Assembly (NCBI RefSeq): GCF_002245785.1
Contig: NZ_NNCE01000003.1
Location: 1-64,000 of the forward strand
Reading direction: 5' to 3'
Length of the DNA stretch: 64,000 nucleotides
Source: Mycoplasma testudineum
Lineage (GTDB): Bacteria > Bacillota_I > Bacilli_A > Mycoplasmatales > Metamycoplasmataceae
Both the position numbers and the translations under genes were made by a program. The notes beneath the pieces were generated by a model, which saw only the letters and a list, made by a program, of their open reading frames with translations, searched no databases and was not told the origin of the DNA. Positions 29,324-40,995 of this stretch are shown piece after piece (the stretch's first letter is position 1; the number at the start of each line of letters is the position of its first letter).

Positions 29324-30377
29324 TATTAAATATCTCCTTTGTAGTTTCTAATTTTAATTTTAATTTTTCAGGTATTTCAATTTTTGGTGAATCAGGATGA
29401 AGTAATCATGTAGCAGCATAATGACTATCACTAACTTTAAACAGTGGAGGTTCTTTTATAAAATCAATTTCCATTGCATATTCATTACGAGGTGCAAATG
29501 GATCACCAACATGTAAATTAGCCATATCTGGAGGTGTACCTTTAATGTTATATAAACTTACATCTTTATCTTCCGGTATTGATTGTAGTAATGCTCAAGT
29601 ATATGGGTGTTGTGGATTTGTAAATAAATCGTATTTTGTTGCTCTTTCAACAATTCTTCCAGCATACATCACATAAATGTAATCACAAAATTTAGCAACA
29701 ACAGAAATATTGTGGCTTATGAAAATAATAGATATTTTGTATTGCATTCTAATAGTTTCAAATAAAGCTAAAACAGCAGCTTGAACGGTTGGGTCTAACG
29801 CGGTTGTGGGTTCATCGGCAATTATTAATTTTGGACGCAAACTAACAACCATTGCAATAACAATTCTTTGTTTTTGCCCACCGCTTAATGAATGTGGATA
29901 TGTTCAAAATCTTTCTTTTGCGTCTCTAATACCAAATTTTTCCAAAAGATCAATACAATAAGCGATTTTCTCTTTTTTATTTTTAAATCGCTCATCTTTT
30001 TTAATGGCATCAAGCATTTGATCGCCTATTTTTCTAGTTGGATTTAAAGATGTAAGAGGATCTTGTGGAATGTATCCAATTTTTTTTCCACGAATTTTTG
30101 TTCAATTTCTTTTTGATTTAGATTTATATGCTTTTAAAATATCAACATCATCTACTTGGATTTTTTCGGCTTTTACAATAGCGCCTTCGTTAATATTTAA
30201 TAATGATTTAGAACTAACACTTTTACCTGAACCAGATTCACCTACAAGTCCAATTATTTGTGCTTCTCTAACCTTAAAATCGACACCTCTAATAATGTTA
30301 ATTATTTTTTTGCGACCTGTTTTAAAACTAATTTTTAAATTTTTTACATTTAAAAGATATTCCTTTTTTTCAGACAT
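29307..30377 (-). CDS. oppD: Oligopeptide ABC transporter ATP-binding protein OppD
   Basis: The first Opp ATPase, 356 residues, of normal length. Walker A GESGSGKS (46-53), Q-loop PQDPLTSLNP, signature SLSGGQKQR, Walker B IIADEPTTALD and switch His in FISHNISV are all present, as is the OppD/F C-terminal motif NPQHPYTWALL. TGA codons at several sites are Trp. The ATG overlaps the oppC stop by one base and follows GAAAGG. Confidence 0.95.
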
Positions 30378-31627
30378 TATTTAGCCTTTCCTAAACGGGG
30401 GTCTAAAGCATCATGGAAACCTACAGCAACAAATTGCAATGATAGTGTAATTAATAATAAAGCTCCGGCTGGTAACAATAAAGCTCATAAATTAGCTTCA
30501 AATTGTGTTGGAGTTGCGGCTCTTCTTAAAACATTACCTAAATTTGCAGCATTAGGGTCGTTAAAGAATCCTAAAAAGGCTAATGAACTAACTAAGAAAA
30601 TGATCCCAGGTATCGATAATACGTAAACGTTTATTAATTTACCTAATATAGCAGGTAATATGTGATAAATTATTCGTCTTGTTTTTGATGCACCAATTGA
30701 TTGAGCAGCAACAACAAATTCTCTATCTTTTAGAATAATTGTATATAAACGTGCAGTTCTAACCGGGTCAGCTCAACCAACAAATATTAGTGACACAACT
30801 AATGCTCAAAAAGAAGTACCAAAAGCAGCAGTTAATATTACAAAAAATACTAATACTGGTAAAAGTGTAAATATCTCGATGATTCTAAGCAATAATGTAT
30901 CAATTCAAGTTCCGACGTGAAAACCTAAATATATTCCAATTCCAGAACCAATCACCATTGTAATTGTTGATACTAGAAACGCTAAGCCTAATGAATTTGT
31001 AATTGAAACTCCGGTTCTAGTTCAAACATCAATACCTGCTAAATCTGTACCGAAATATGAAGTTAATAAACTTGCTTCTTTTATTTGGTAAGCTGCAGCA
31101 TTACCTATACCAGCAATAGCTCCTGGATATGCAGCAACTAAAGCAGCTTCACGACGCATTACCATTCCTTGAATTAAAACATAAGCATTTCATGTTGCAG
31201 TTGTCTGATTGGCAGTAGCGGTTGTAATGACATATTGTAAGTCTAATTCCGGAAAAGCACTTTGAATAAGTGAAATTTGTGTTTGCAAGTCTTGAGGAAC
31301 TACCCTAGACTGGCTTAGCATTGGGCTTCAAGATGGCGGTAAATTATAAATAACATCATTTGTAGGTAAATTTGACACAATTGCTGATTCAGCATCGTAA
31401 GGTGAATTAAATGTAACAATTATTGCTAAAATAAGAAGAGTAACAAAAATAACAAATGAAATTGCATAAAATGGGTTTGAAAAAAATCTTTTAAAAATTT
31501 CAATTAAATTCCTTTTGGGTTTACCAACAATTTCACTGATGGCAACTTTTTCGGCATCTATTTTCTTAAATAAATCTTTATCTAAATTTCCAAGATTATA
31601 CGCCTTATTGAATTCATTTTTATCCAT
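30377..31627 (-). CDS. oppC: Oligopeptide ABC transporter permease OppC
   Basis: A 416-residue permease with a cytoplasmic N-terminus, one membrane helix at about 52-72, a large extracellular loop of about 150 residues and five further helices. The EAA loop is recognisable in AAQSIGASKTRRIIYHILP. The start has a strong site (AAAGGAGGT) inside the end of oppB (8-base overlap). TGA codons are Trp. Confidence 0.92.
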
Positions 31628-32789
31628 TATTTTTACCTCCTTTATTTTTTATTAACTTTCTAGAATAATATGTATATCAATTATTTATTGATGCAACATA
31701 TTTATTTTTATGATTATTAGGTTTTTCTAAAGTGTTTTCAATCAAGAAATTTTGACGCTTAATTTTAAGTGATAATTTTTTCAGTGTATTGATTTCAGAA
31801 CTCTTTGCAATTCTAATTCTTGGGTCAACAATAACAAATGCTAAATCCAAAATAATTGCCATTACAATAGAAATTGAACCATAGAAAATACTATTAAACA
31901 TAATTACATTTATTTCACCGATTCTGAAGTAGCTAATAATAATTTGACTCGAACCTGTAATACCAAATAAACTTTCGATAACGAATGAACCACCAAGTAA
32001 AACAGTAAATGAAGGCAGAATAACACTAATTAATGGGATTCCGGAATTTCTCAAAACATATTTGAAAAATACTTCAAATTCATTCAATCCTTTTGATCTT
32101 GCAATTAAAACATAATTAGATTTTAAAATATCTACAGTGTTATTTCTAACTACTGATGCATAACCTGCCATACTTATTAATGTAACGATAATTACCGGAA
32201 AGAAATAAATTTTAAATGAAGCATCAGAAAAAATATTGTCAAGCTGACCATTTGATAAAAGGGTTTGAAAATTTTCGAATCAATTAAATACTCTGGCATA
32301 TAAAATAAAGAAAAACGGAGCTATAACAAAACTTGGTAATGACACGAACAATCTAGTAAATATTTGTGTTCCATGATCCAACCATTTTCCTCGGTTATAA
32401 GCTGCTAATAAACCTAATAGAACACCTGCAATTGTACTAATAATAAAGCTTGGTAAAACGAATCTTAATGTATATGGAATTCTATTAAAGAATTCTTCCG
32501 GGATAGATAAGGCAATAGCTGTATTTGTATTGCTTGAGTAAATTTGTCCAACATCTCCATTAAAAATATTGCCAAATCACCTAAAGTATCTTGAAATAGG
32601 ATTATCCAAAAGTCCTAGTTCTCTTATTCTTATATTAATTTGCTCAATTTGCTCTGCTGTTGGAGCACCTTGCAACTCAGTTTGGAGTGGGTTTGGAGCA
32701 AATATAGCTACTATAATATATGTTAAAAATGTAAGTAGAAATAAAGATAAAATTGCTAATCCTAATCTTTTTAAAATATACGATGTCAT
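31620..32789 (-). CDS. oppB: Oligopeptide ABC transporter permease OppB
   Basis: A 389-residue permease starting MTSYILKRLGLAILSLFLLT, the usual OppB first helix, with about six helices and the EAA loop RSKGLNEFEVFFKYVLRNS. A basic C-terminal extension of about 60 residues follows the last helix. TGA codons at two places are Trp. The ATG follows AAAGGAGAA. It is separated from oppA by a hairpin. Confidence 0.92.
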
Positions 32790-32823
32790 TGCTTCTCCTT
32801 TACATAATTATATTTATCACACC

Positions 32824-32867
32824 AAAAAAATCTATGTCACATTTTTAATTTAGAAATAGATTTTTTT
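32824..32867 (-). terminator. Hairpin between oppA and oppB (partial terminator)
   Basis: Twelve-base arms AAAAAAATCTAT and complement, loop of about 20 bases, and Ts on both sides. In an operon this would allow more oppA than oppBCDF mRNA. Confidence 0.6.
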
Positions 32868-32884
32868 AATTTGAATATTATAAC

Positions 32885-35800
32885 TTAGTTTTTTCTAATA
32901 TCAACTACATCTCTCAATCCGGCAGGGCTCATCGGAAATTCATAATATGTATTTATAACTGTAGCTGTTGGTTTATCAATGTTAGCATATCTAAATCTTC
33001 CGCTTACAGAAACAATGTAGCCCCCAAGTAGTGTAGTTATTTCTTGACCTAATTTCACTAAAGATTCATTAGTATTTTTTCTTTGATAATTTAAGTGAAA
33101 TGTAGCGGTTTGTGCAGAAGAATCAATTTTTTCTCATGTACCGTCAGCTTTTTGTGAATAACCATCAAACAAAGTTGCAGGGTACTCTGCTTCAGAATTA
33201 GTTAATTCAACTCATTTTGAAGCATCTTGTAATTTAGCTAATAAAGTTGGGTCTTTTGGCTTATATGTACCGTCAGCTTCTAAAGTGTGAGTACCAATTT
33301 TAAATTCTTTTGAAGCAACAGCTCTTTTTAGTTCTTTGGCCATTTTTGTAAACTCTGGGAATGAATTTTGAAATTCATTTGTTTCATCATTAGAATATAA
33401 ACTAAGTGCGGCTAATGAATGTGTGTTTTTTGTCCATAATAAACCATCAATTCCGCTACCTAATCCATTGTAATCGTATCCTCAACCAGCAAACTGAGTT
33501 GTTCCTTTACCTTCAGTAAAATATTTGTAAAAATCAGCTGGTTGAGAACTAATTTCAAAACTTACATCCAATCTGTCATCAAGAGATTTAATCAATTTAA
33601 TTATCGCATCATAAGCAAGTTGAAGTTTTTCAGAAACTGCAGAAGTAGTATTGTGGTACATTTTTCAAGTTACTTTTTGACCGTTTGCTATTCCTGCTTT
33701 ATCTAATAACTCTTTCATTGATTTCTTTGCTTGTTCATAATCAACAGACTGAACACTTATATCTCCACTTACAGCAACAGTAGCTTTTGTTTTATTTTCA
33801 CTTGGTACTGAAGTAGCCACGATTTCACCGTTTGTATTTAAAACAAAAGTACCATTTACAATATCTGAATAATCTTTAACAGTTTTTTTTGTACTTGTAC
33901 TTTGATCACTACCACCAATAAATCCATCTGGCGCTAATCCAGAACGTCACGCTTGCGCTTGATCAACACCTAAAAAAATATTATTAATTCTTTCTCAATT
34001 TATTGCAGATTCAATAATAGATCTAAAAACTAGTCCAGAACCTGCAAACATAGCTTGTCCGGTTTTGGCAGTACCTTGAGTAATTTCACTAATTGTTGAA
34101 CCAAAAACTAATTTTGTAAAGTTATCATTATAGAATTTTCCATCTATATCTTTGTTTGGAACAGTGACAATTTTTCCTCTAATATGTAGATTCTGACTTT
34201 GTAATTCTTTTACATAAGAAAGATTAGAAGTAATAATTGAATCGTTTTTTCTTGTGTCTGTTAATTGTGAATAAGATAAACTTGAGTTGTCACCAGATCG
34301 GAATCCTTCGAATAATCTTGTTTCGAATATTGATGCTTCTGATTCATCAAAATTTACTTGAATTGTATTTATACTTCCTGGTGAATTAACGAATTCTTTA
34401 TCAACATACTGGTTATTTGTTTTGAAAACTTGAACTTTTGTAGTTGCATTATCTTCAGATACATAATATGGACCTGCATATAAAACATCTTTATATGTTA
34501 AACCATAGCTATAGATCCCCATTTCGTATGCAATTCCTGTTGGTGCAGCACCTGAATATCCCAAAGCTGTATGTAATTCAGCATGCTTAGCTTTTAAATA
34601 TGCGCTCGGTGCAGCAGCTCATTCATTACTATCAATAAACTCTTTTCCGAACATATCAGCAAATTGAGCACCTTTTGAATCAAATGATTCATAGGTTAAG
34701 TATGTTGTACCGTCAACTTGTTGTAAAAATTGCTCTTTGTTGGCAAATTTCTTAGCATCAACTGAAAAAATTTCATATAAATACCCATTAGGGTAATGGT
34801 CAGATGTAGCAAATCTTGTCTTAACATTTTTGCTATCAATCATAAATTTATCTAATTCTGCACTACCACCGTTTTCATGTCTAGTAGAACCTTCCAACAT
34901 TCTTGTTCTGTTAAATGAATAAAAATAGTCTTCTGCATTAACTTCATAATCAGTTTTTGCCCCGTTATAATCTGTTCAGTAAAACCCTTTTTTAATAGAT
35001 ATTTGTAATTTAGTTGCACCAGTTAAATCACTAAAAAATTGTGGATTGTTAATTGAAGCTGGGTCACTAGAGCTTTTAAAAACAGAGCTTTCATTTCCTG
35101 TTGCAACACCTTGAATTTCATGTTTGTCATTATTATAAGTAACTACAGTTCCATCATTTTTTGTAATTCTAACACTGTCAGCATAAAGTAATTGGTAATA
35201 TGACTGACTTGGGCTTAATAATTCAAGAGAATTTTTCTCATAAATTGGCTGTCCTGTTGCTTTAACTCTAAATAAATCAGCATTTAATCTTCTGCTATTA
35301 GCAGAATTGGAATTACCACCATAGCTTGCGCTAAATTCGAAAGCGTATGGTTCACTATTATATTTCGCATTTAGAGGAAATGTTATTGTTCTTGCAGTTT
35401 TAGGTTGAATAGTTACTGCCGGATTTACGATAGGACTTGAGAATCCAAAAACATCTAGACTAACTGTTTTAGAAGCAGTTTTGTAAGTATAATTTACATC
35501 TAAAGTTAATTTACCTTCTGTATCATTAGCTGAATTAGCTTTAATGGCAACTGAATTAATTGTTGCTTCTCTTTCAGTAATTTTATTAGCAAAAGCTGGT
35601 CATTGATTTTTAAATTGTTCTACACTTGGAGCGGTTGCTTCAGAAGCTTTAACTGTTTTTTGAACAAAATAAGTATTTGATTTTTTAGCTGAAACTACTT
35701 TTAAAGCAGCTTCAATTGCACTTACAACTCCTTCATCAGAAGCTAAGAAACCAAGTAGAGTAATTTCAGAAGAAGTTGCTTTACTTCCACCAACTGTTAC

Positions 35801-36490
35801 ATCTACTGTAACTTTTAAAGATGCACTTTCGTTGTTTGCTGAATTTGGAACTAAAGTAACACTTGTTAAAGTACCATTAATTACTGAATCAGTTGAATCT
35901 TTTGAAGCAGTAATTAAATCATTTAAATTAGTGAAATTCTGGCTAAATAATTCATTAGAAATTGTTGTGTATGTAGTTGCTTCTAACAAAGTAGTAGTTG
36001 TAGCAGTTCTTTGACTTACAGATGCTTTAGAAAGTAATCTTGCAATGTAAGCAGCTTTAGCAGCATCATCAGCTAATGCTTGTTTAGCAAATCCTAATAC
36101 TGTAACAGTTTCTGTTTTACTTAATTCATTTACTTTAATAGTAATTGAAAGCTCTACAGTACCTTTTACATCATCAAATGAATCACTTACAACACTAATA
36201 TTAGAAATTGTTGCTCCTCTTGAAGTAACTGCTGAAGCTAAATTAGGATATCTATTAGTAAATTGCGCAAGTGTCATTGTAGTAGTATCAGAAGCTTTAG
36301 TTGTTACATTTGAAGTAACATTAGCACTAACACTAGCAGCATTATTAAAAGCCGTTACTGCTGCGTTAAGTCTTGTTTGATCAGATTGTGCTGGAGTATC
36401 AGTTCCTGAACCACAACTAATGGCAATTCCTGCACTAGTTACAATTGCACTAAGAGCTCCAAAGCCTAGTAATAATTTTCTTTTTTTCAT
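32885..36490 (-). CDS. oppA: Oligopeptide-binding lipoprotein OppA with N-terminal lipoprotein-17-type repeats
   Basis: The 1201-residue substrate-binding lipoprotein of the Opp system. The signal ends AGIAISC, with Cys at residue 26. The first third holds three tandem repeats (about 41-134, 142-248 and 258-350), each ending in a hydrophobic GF (VLGF, LLGF, VFGF), matching the lipoprotein-17-related variable surface domain of mycoplasmas. The remaining 850 residues match large mycoplasma OppA proteins, with WTDYNGAKTDYEVNAEDYFYS-type binding-protein motifs. Many TGA codons are Trp. The start follows AAAGGAAA. A 20-bp inverted repeat lies 33 bases upstream. Confidence 0.9.
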
Positions 36491-36522
36491 ATTTTCCTTT
36501 CGATGAAATCTACCGTAAATAT

Positions 36523-36569
36523 AAATTTAAAAAGATTAAGGTGTGGCTAACCTTAATCTTTTTAAATTT
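36523..36569 (-). terminator. 20-bp perfect hairpin between sORF and oppA
   Basis: Arms 36523-36542 and 36550-36569 are exact complements with a seven-base loop. It lies after the 35-codon sORF and before oppA on the same strand, so it can act as attenuator or terminator. A TATATT hexamer after it might serve as a separate oppA promoter. Confidence 0.65.
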
Positions 36570-36596
36570 ATTTTAAGTTTTGATAAAGTTAGTTTG

Positions 36597-36704
36597 TTAT
36601 TTTATAAAAAGTTTCGCTTGTTTAATTGTTTTTAAAGAATTGAAAAACATTGCAACACGTACTTGTGTGGCATTAATAATATACTTAGTACTTAGTTTTG
36701 CCAT
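36597..36704 (-). CDS. 35-residue small protein upstream of oppA
   Basis: A short frame beginning MAKLSTKYIINATQ and ending AKLFIK, basic (seven Lys and Arg against no acidic residue), with no TGA. It is preceded by AAGGAG at ideal spacing and a full promoter (TATAAT with TTAACA at 16 bases). It has no known homologue in my memory. It could be a leader peptide controlling the opp operon together with the hairpin that follows, or a small independent protein. Confidence 0.5.
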   Translation of the reverse strand: MAKLSTKYIINATQVRVAMFFNSLKTIKQAKLFIK

Positions 36705-36734
36705 GTTTTTCTCCTTCGGTAAATTTCAACACTT

Positions 36735-36762
36735 ATTATATGTTATTTTTTTGATTTGTTAA
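36735..36762 (-). promoter_or_regulatory. Promoter of sORF/opp operon
   Basis: TATAAT (36735-36740) and TTAACA (36757-36762) on the minus strand are spaced 16 bases, 30 bases upstream of the sORF ATG. Confidence 0.6.
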
Positions 36763-36919
36763 AATTTGTTTATTTTTTATTACGAGGCTAAAATACGTAT
36801 TAATTAAGCAAGAAAATTGCATATTTTAAAAATGTAAATTTAGTGTGCATTTTTGCAAAAAACTATTTTTATTTGAATTTTTACTATAAAAAATATTTTT
36901 TATTTTATTTACCTAAGAG

Positions 36920-36925
36920 TATAAT
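36920..36925 (+). promoter_or_regulatory. -10 box of azoreductase-like gene (leaderless)
   Basis: TATAAT followed by six bases (GAAAAT) and the ATG at 36932. Confidence 0.6.
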
Positions 36926-36931
36926 GAAAAT

Positions 36932-37543
36932 ATGGTTAAAGAAAAATTATTATTGATATTCACAAGTCCTTCTAGTGAAAAAACAAGTGTGAGTACACAA
37001 GCAGCTAAAGATTTCGCAAAATATTTCATAGCAAAAAATCCTAAATATTCTGTAGATGAAATGGATTTAAATAAATATCCTGAATTTCACAATATTTTAA
37101 ATTCATCAAATTTTGAAACATATTTTAGTGATGGAATTACTGAAAAATGAATGGAAATATTAGATAAATATTCTAAAGTTGTTTTTGCTTCACCTGTAAT
37201 TAATTGGAGTGCTGCACCTATATTTGGTTCATTTATCAATAAAATAACAGTAGCAAGAAAAACATTTAATATGGTTAGAAACGAAAAAACAAATGTTCAT
37301 GAAGCTGTTGGTAGATATAAAGATAAAAAAGCTTTTGTTATCTTATCAAAAGGCGGAGAAAGTGCAGATGAAGTTAACGAAAATATCATTAATTCAGTTA
37401 TGGCACAAATCGAATTTATTGGTTATAAAACAGCAGGTCTATTGATGTCTAAAATGGATATGCACGAAAATTACAAACAAAGTCCAGAATTTAAATTAAA
37501 AAATTGACAAGACAAAATTAAAGAATTAGCAGAAAAATTCTAG
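36932..37543 (+). CDS. FMN-dependent NADH-azoreductase-like flavoprotein
   Basis: A 203-residue flavodoxin-fold quinone/azo reductase of the AzoR (AcpD) type. It shows TSPSSEKTSVS for the FMN phosphate loop, PVINWSAAPIFGSFINKI for the second flavin-binding loop (the family has PMYNFxxPxxLKxxID), and FVILSKGG for the third. Two TGA codons are Trp. It is transcribed away from the opp operon and ends at a strong terminator. The physiological electron acceptor is unknown. Confidence 0.82.
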
Positions 37544-37588
37544 ATTATTGTTTTTAGTTAATTCAACACATCACAAAAGTTTAATCAA

Positions 37589-37617
37589 AAAGTCAGGCAT
37601 TAAATGAGCCTGACTTT
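37589..37617. terminator. Bidirectional terminator between azoreductase and nanE
   Basis: AAAGTCAGGC and its complement, loop of nine bases, with A and T runs on both sides between convergent genes. Confidence 0.85.
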
Positions 37618-37622
37618 GATTT

Positions 37623-38321
37623 TTATTTAGAAAACATTGAATCGTAAAATGTCTTAGTTATATATTGTGGCCTTGTTATTGCACTACCAACTATAACGAT
37701 ATCAGAACCTAAATCAAGTGCATTTTTAGCATCAGTAGGAGTATTAAATCCGCCTTCTGCAATTACTATGCAATTATTTGGTTTGCATTTTTGAATAACT
37801 TCTTTTAAAAAGAAATAATCATTTTCTGTATTCGATTTACCTTCAGTGTCTTTTGTATAACCTCTTAAGGTTGTTGCAATGTATTTAATTCCGTATTTTA
37901 TTGCAAGGTCAATATCTTCAATTGATGCAATGTCTGCCAATAAAAATTGGTCTTTCCTTTTGTTTTTATTAAAATATTCAACTAATTCTTTAAGAGCTTG
38001 TTTTGGTCTTTTTCGACTTGTAAAATCAAGGGCAATTAAGTCAGCTTTTGAATTAATTAATAATTTTAATTCTCTTAAAGTTGGTGTGATATAAACATCA
38101 CTATTTGGATAATTAACTTTTAATAATCCAATTAGTTTAATATCTGGAAATTTTTCTTTAATAGAATTAATATTATTTAAGCCACTTGTTCTTATTCCGT
38201 GAGCTCCACCTTGAATTGCAGCTGTTGCCATTTTGAGCATCACGTTTTTACCAAACATAGGTTCATCAACAAGAGCCTGACAAGAAACATAAAACTGTTT
38301 TGTTAGGTTATTTTTTTTCAT
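37623..38321 (-). CDS. nanE: N-acetylmannosamine-6-phosphate 2-epimerase
   Basis: Converts ManNAc-6-P to GlcNAc-6-P. The 232-residue TIM-barrel protein has the NanE pattern: VSCQALVDEPMFG near the start, GAHGIRTSG, LIALDFTSRKRP, ATTLRGYTKDTEG and the C-terminal IVIAEGGFNTPTDAKNAL and IVIVGSAITRP phosphate-binding motifs. It overlaps the end of the ROK kinase gene by 14 bases and closes the nan transcript. Confidence 0.95.
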   Translation of the reverse strand: MKKNNLTKQFYVSCQALVDEPMFGKNVMLKMATAAIQGGAHGIRTSGLNNINSIKEKFPDIKLIGLLKVNYPNSDVYITPTLRELKLLINSKADLIALDFTSRKRPKQALKELVEYFNKNKRKDQFLLADIASIEDIDLAIKYGIKYIATTLRGYTKDTEGKSNTENDYFFLKEVIQKCKPNNCIVIAEGGFNTPTDAKNALDLGSDIVIVGSAITRPQYITKTFYDSMFSK

Positions 38322-39153
38322 ATTTTACCATTCCAATCATCGCAGCATTATTTCCATATCTTGAAAAATGTATGCTAGTTTTTATTGGTGTGTCTTTGAT
38401 TAAATTGTTATATTCTTGAATTAATTTAGTCTTAGCTTCTGGAATAATATGTGCAAAACCACCGCCAATAAATATTTTCTCGACTGGGTTAATAACTGCA
38501 ATATTAAATAATAATTCAGCTACACTTTTTAAATATGAATTCAGGAAATTTCTCAATTCATTATTGTGGTTATATTCTTTTTCGTAAATGTCTTTTTGGT
38601 AAGAGTTAATATTAAATCTATAACCTAATTCTTTATTAAAACTTGAATACGATAAATAATTATCTACTCTTTTATTATCCATTGTGTAATATCCAAATTC
38701 ACCTGCAGTATTATTTAGTCCGTATTCTAGATGGCCGTTTTTAACAATACCTCCGCCCACACCTGTACCAAAAGCAACAAAAACAAAATTTTTGTCTTTT
38801 TCACTAATGTGAGCTAGTGCTGCAGCATTTGCATCATTTTCAACACTTAAATCAATTTTGTATTTATTTTCAAGAATACTAAAATCTGAATTTAAATAAT
38901 GGTAAAAATTTTTATTAGTATAAATAACTTTTTTAGATTTTGAATCAACAATTCCTGTTGTGGCAACTAAGACTTTATCAATTCCTTTTGTTGAATTTAA
39001 AACTTCAACAATTAATTGATCAACTTGGTCAATGATATTTTTTTGAGTTTTAAATTTGAAATCTTTGAGTATTTTTAAATCAGAATTAATAATTGATGCT
39101 TTAATGTTGGTTCCGCCGATATCAAAAGCTAAATATTTCTTTGTTTTGTTCAT
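38308..39153 (-). CDS. nanK: ROK-family kinase, probable N-acetylmannosamine kinase
   Basis: A 281-residue sugar kinase with the ATP-binding FDIGGTNIKA, catalytic Asp in ENDANAAALA and GTGVGGGIV. The zinc motif CGxxGCxE of many ROK proteins is missing after GEFGYY. Its place between nanE and the symporter makes ManNAc the most likely substrate. No Shine-Dalgarno is present; TATAAT ends six bases before the ATG and overlaps the symporter stop codon. Confidence 0.85.
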   Translation of the reverse strand: MNKTKKYLAFDIGGTNIKASIINSDLKILKDFKFKTQKNIIDQVDQLIVEVLNSTKGIDKVLVATTGIVDSKSKKVIYTNKNFYHYLNSDFSILENKYKIDLSVENDANAAALAHISEKDKNFVFVAFGTGVGGGIVKNGHLEYGLNNTAGEFGYYTMDNKRVDNYLSYSSFNKELGYRFNINSYQKDIYEKEYNHNNELRNFLNSYLKSVAELLFNIAVINPVEKIFIGGGFAHIIPEAKTKLIQEYNNLIKDTPIKTSIHFSRYGNNAAMIGMVKYEKK

Positions 39154-39159
39154 TTTTAA

Positions 39160-39165
39160 ATTATA
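39160..39165 (-). promoter_or_regulatory. Internal -10 box of nanK (leaderless)
   Basis: TATAAT six bases before the nanK ATG, embedded in the end of the symporter gene. It would give a second transcript for nanK-nanE. Confidence 0.55.
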
Positions 39166-40987
39166 AACTTGAGGTTTGTAAATTAACTATACTTTCTAAT
39201 TTGTCATAATCTATTTGCTTTGTTGATAGTTCAATTGATAATTTATCAGCTTTAGCTTTATCTTTTTTAATAAATTTAGCCAAATTAAATTGTGCTTCGA
39301 TTTTATTCATTGATTTTTCTAATTTAACTAAATTAATAAAATCATTTGTTCTAGTTCACCATGTTAAGTTGACTAGTTCATTATCTTTTTTATTAAATTG
39401 AGAGGTAAAGAGTGAAATCAGATATGCAATTAACATTACGGCAACAAAAACAACAATTGTTAAATAACCACCGTGGAATGAAATTTTTGAAGCAGCTGGC
39501 ATAAATTTTTGAGATAAAACCCAAACAGGGAGCGCTCCAAAAAATCCAGCCATACCGCCAATAATTGCTCCAACTCAGTTAGTACGTTTTGTAAATATTG
39601 CTAAGAAGAAAATTGCAATTGTAGGAGCATTAAATAGAGCAACTATACCAGTGATGTAATCAACAAAGTTACCTTCACCTGAAGCCAGTATTCCTACTGA
39701 TAAAAGAAATGCTCAGATTCCAAAACCTACTATCATGAATTTTGAAATTCATGTTACTTGTTTATCAGTTAAGTGTTTTCATTTTTTAGTTACATAATCG
39801 GCCATGATTGATTGGACCATGGATTGCAAGCCTGATGAAACTGTTGATTGACTTGCAGCAAAAACTGATGCAAATACTAAACCAACAATACCCATAGGTA
39901 ATACTTGAACTACAAATGCTGGCATCAAATTATTTTGGGCACTTAAAATTGCATAATCTTTTGTGACGCCAGCAGCTGAAATTGCAGCAGCAACTGCTTC
40001 TTTACTTGACATATCTACATTAGTAAATGTTGATGCAGGTAAACCACTAACTATTGCAGCTAAAGATTGACCGCCATTTTTTACATCATAACCTTGTGAT
40101 GAATAATATGAAAATACTGCTGAACCTGTCCCAAAAAATAGTAATACAGTAACAACACCTAAACCAGCTGTAATTCATAATGCTCTTTTAACATTATTAG
40201 CTGTTTTTGTTCCTTTGTATCTTTGAACAACATCTTGAGAAGCCATAAAAGCATAAGCTGAATTAACTAAGTTGTAAATAAAGAATAAGAAAAATCCAGG
40301 TGCAGCAATTGCAGGTGTGATTGTTTTAATACTTAAAACAGTTGCTGCTTGATATGTAGGAGCTGCTGTGTTAGTATTTGCTAGAGCAAAAACTAACATC
40401 ATTACCATTCCTGCAAGTAAAACAATCGCTTGTAAACTATCGTTATATACAACTGACTTAAATCCACCTACTACTGATGAAATAATTACAACAAATGAAA
40501 CTAAAAATAATAGTAAGTATGGATTTATATCTAAAATTGCTGATAAAGCTAAAGTTGGTACATAAATAACAATAGCAATTCTAAAAATCATGAAAATGAT
40601 AAATGAAATTGATGAAAAGACTCTTAAAGAATAGTTAAATCTTACTTGTAAATATGAATAAGCTGTTGATTCTTTAAATCTTCTATAAAATGGTATAACC
40701 ATCATTGTAATGAATGGTGTTATACCAATCAGTGCAATATTTGTTCCGGCTAGGGATCAGTCGTTTAGAAAAACAAAACCAATTACGGACACAAAAAATA
40801 GCGAAGACAAAATTGTGCTTCATGCACTTAGTCCGATAAATATCGGATTAATTTTGCTACTTCCTTCAAAAAATTCTTTCGAATCGTTTGTCATTTTTCG
40901 TTTTTTTTGTTTTAGGAAAACTATAACTGAAATACCTAGTACAATTGTCAAGTAGAGAACTAACACTACTCAATCAAGTGCTTGCAT
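39161..40987 (-). CDS. Sodium:solute symporter, probable sialic acid transporter
   Basis: A 608-residue SSS-family transporter with about thirteen membrane helices, starting MQALDWVVLVLYL. Family motifs are visible: YLQVRFN (R-Y-G region), VVYNDSLQAIVLLAGM, FAASQSTVSSGLQSM (the TM8 Ser-rich sodium-site helix) and a long charged C-terminal cytoplasmic tail of about 65 residues. Several TGA codons are Trp. The start follows TAGGAGAA and overlaps nothing. Location inside the nan cluster points to N-acetylneuraminate. Confidence 0.88.
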
Positions 40988-40995
40988 AATTTCTC

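Noticed and set aside
36580-36762. 60-codon plus-strand frame in the oppA upstream region
   Set aside because: It is antisense to the better supported minus-strand sORF with promoter and ribosome-binding site, and spans the promoter.
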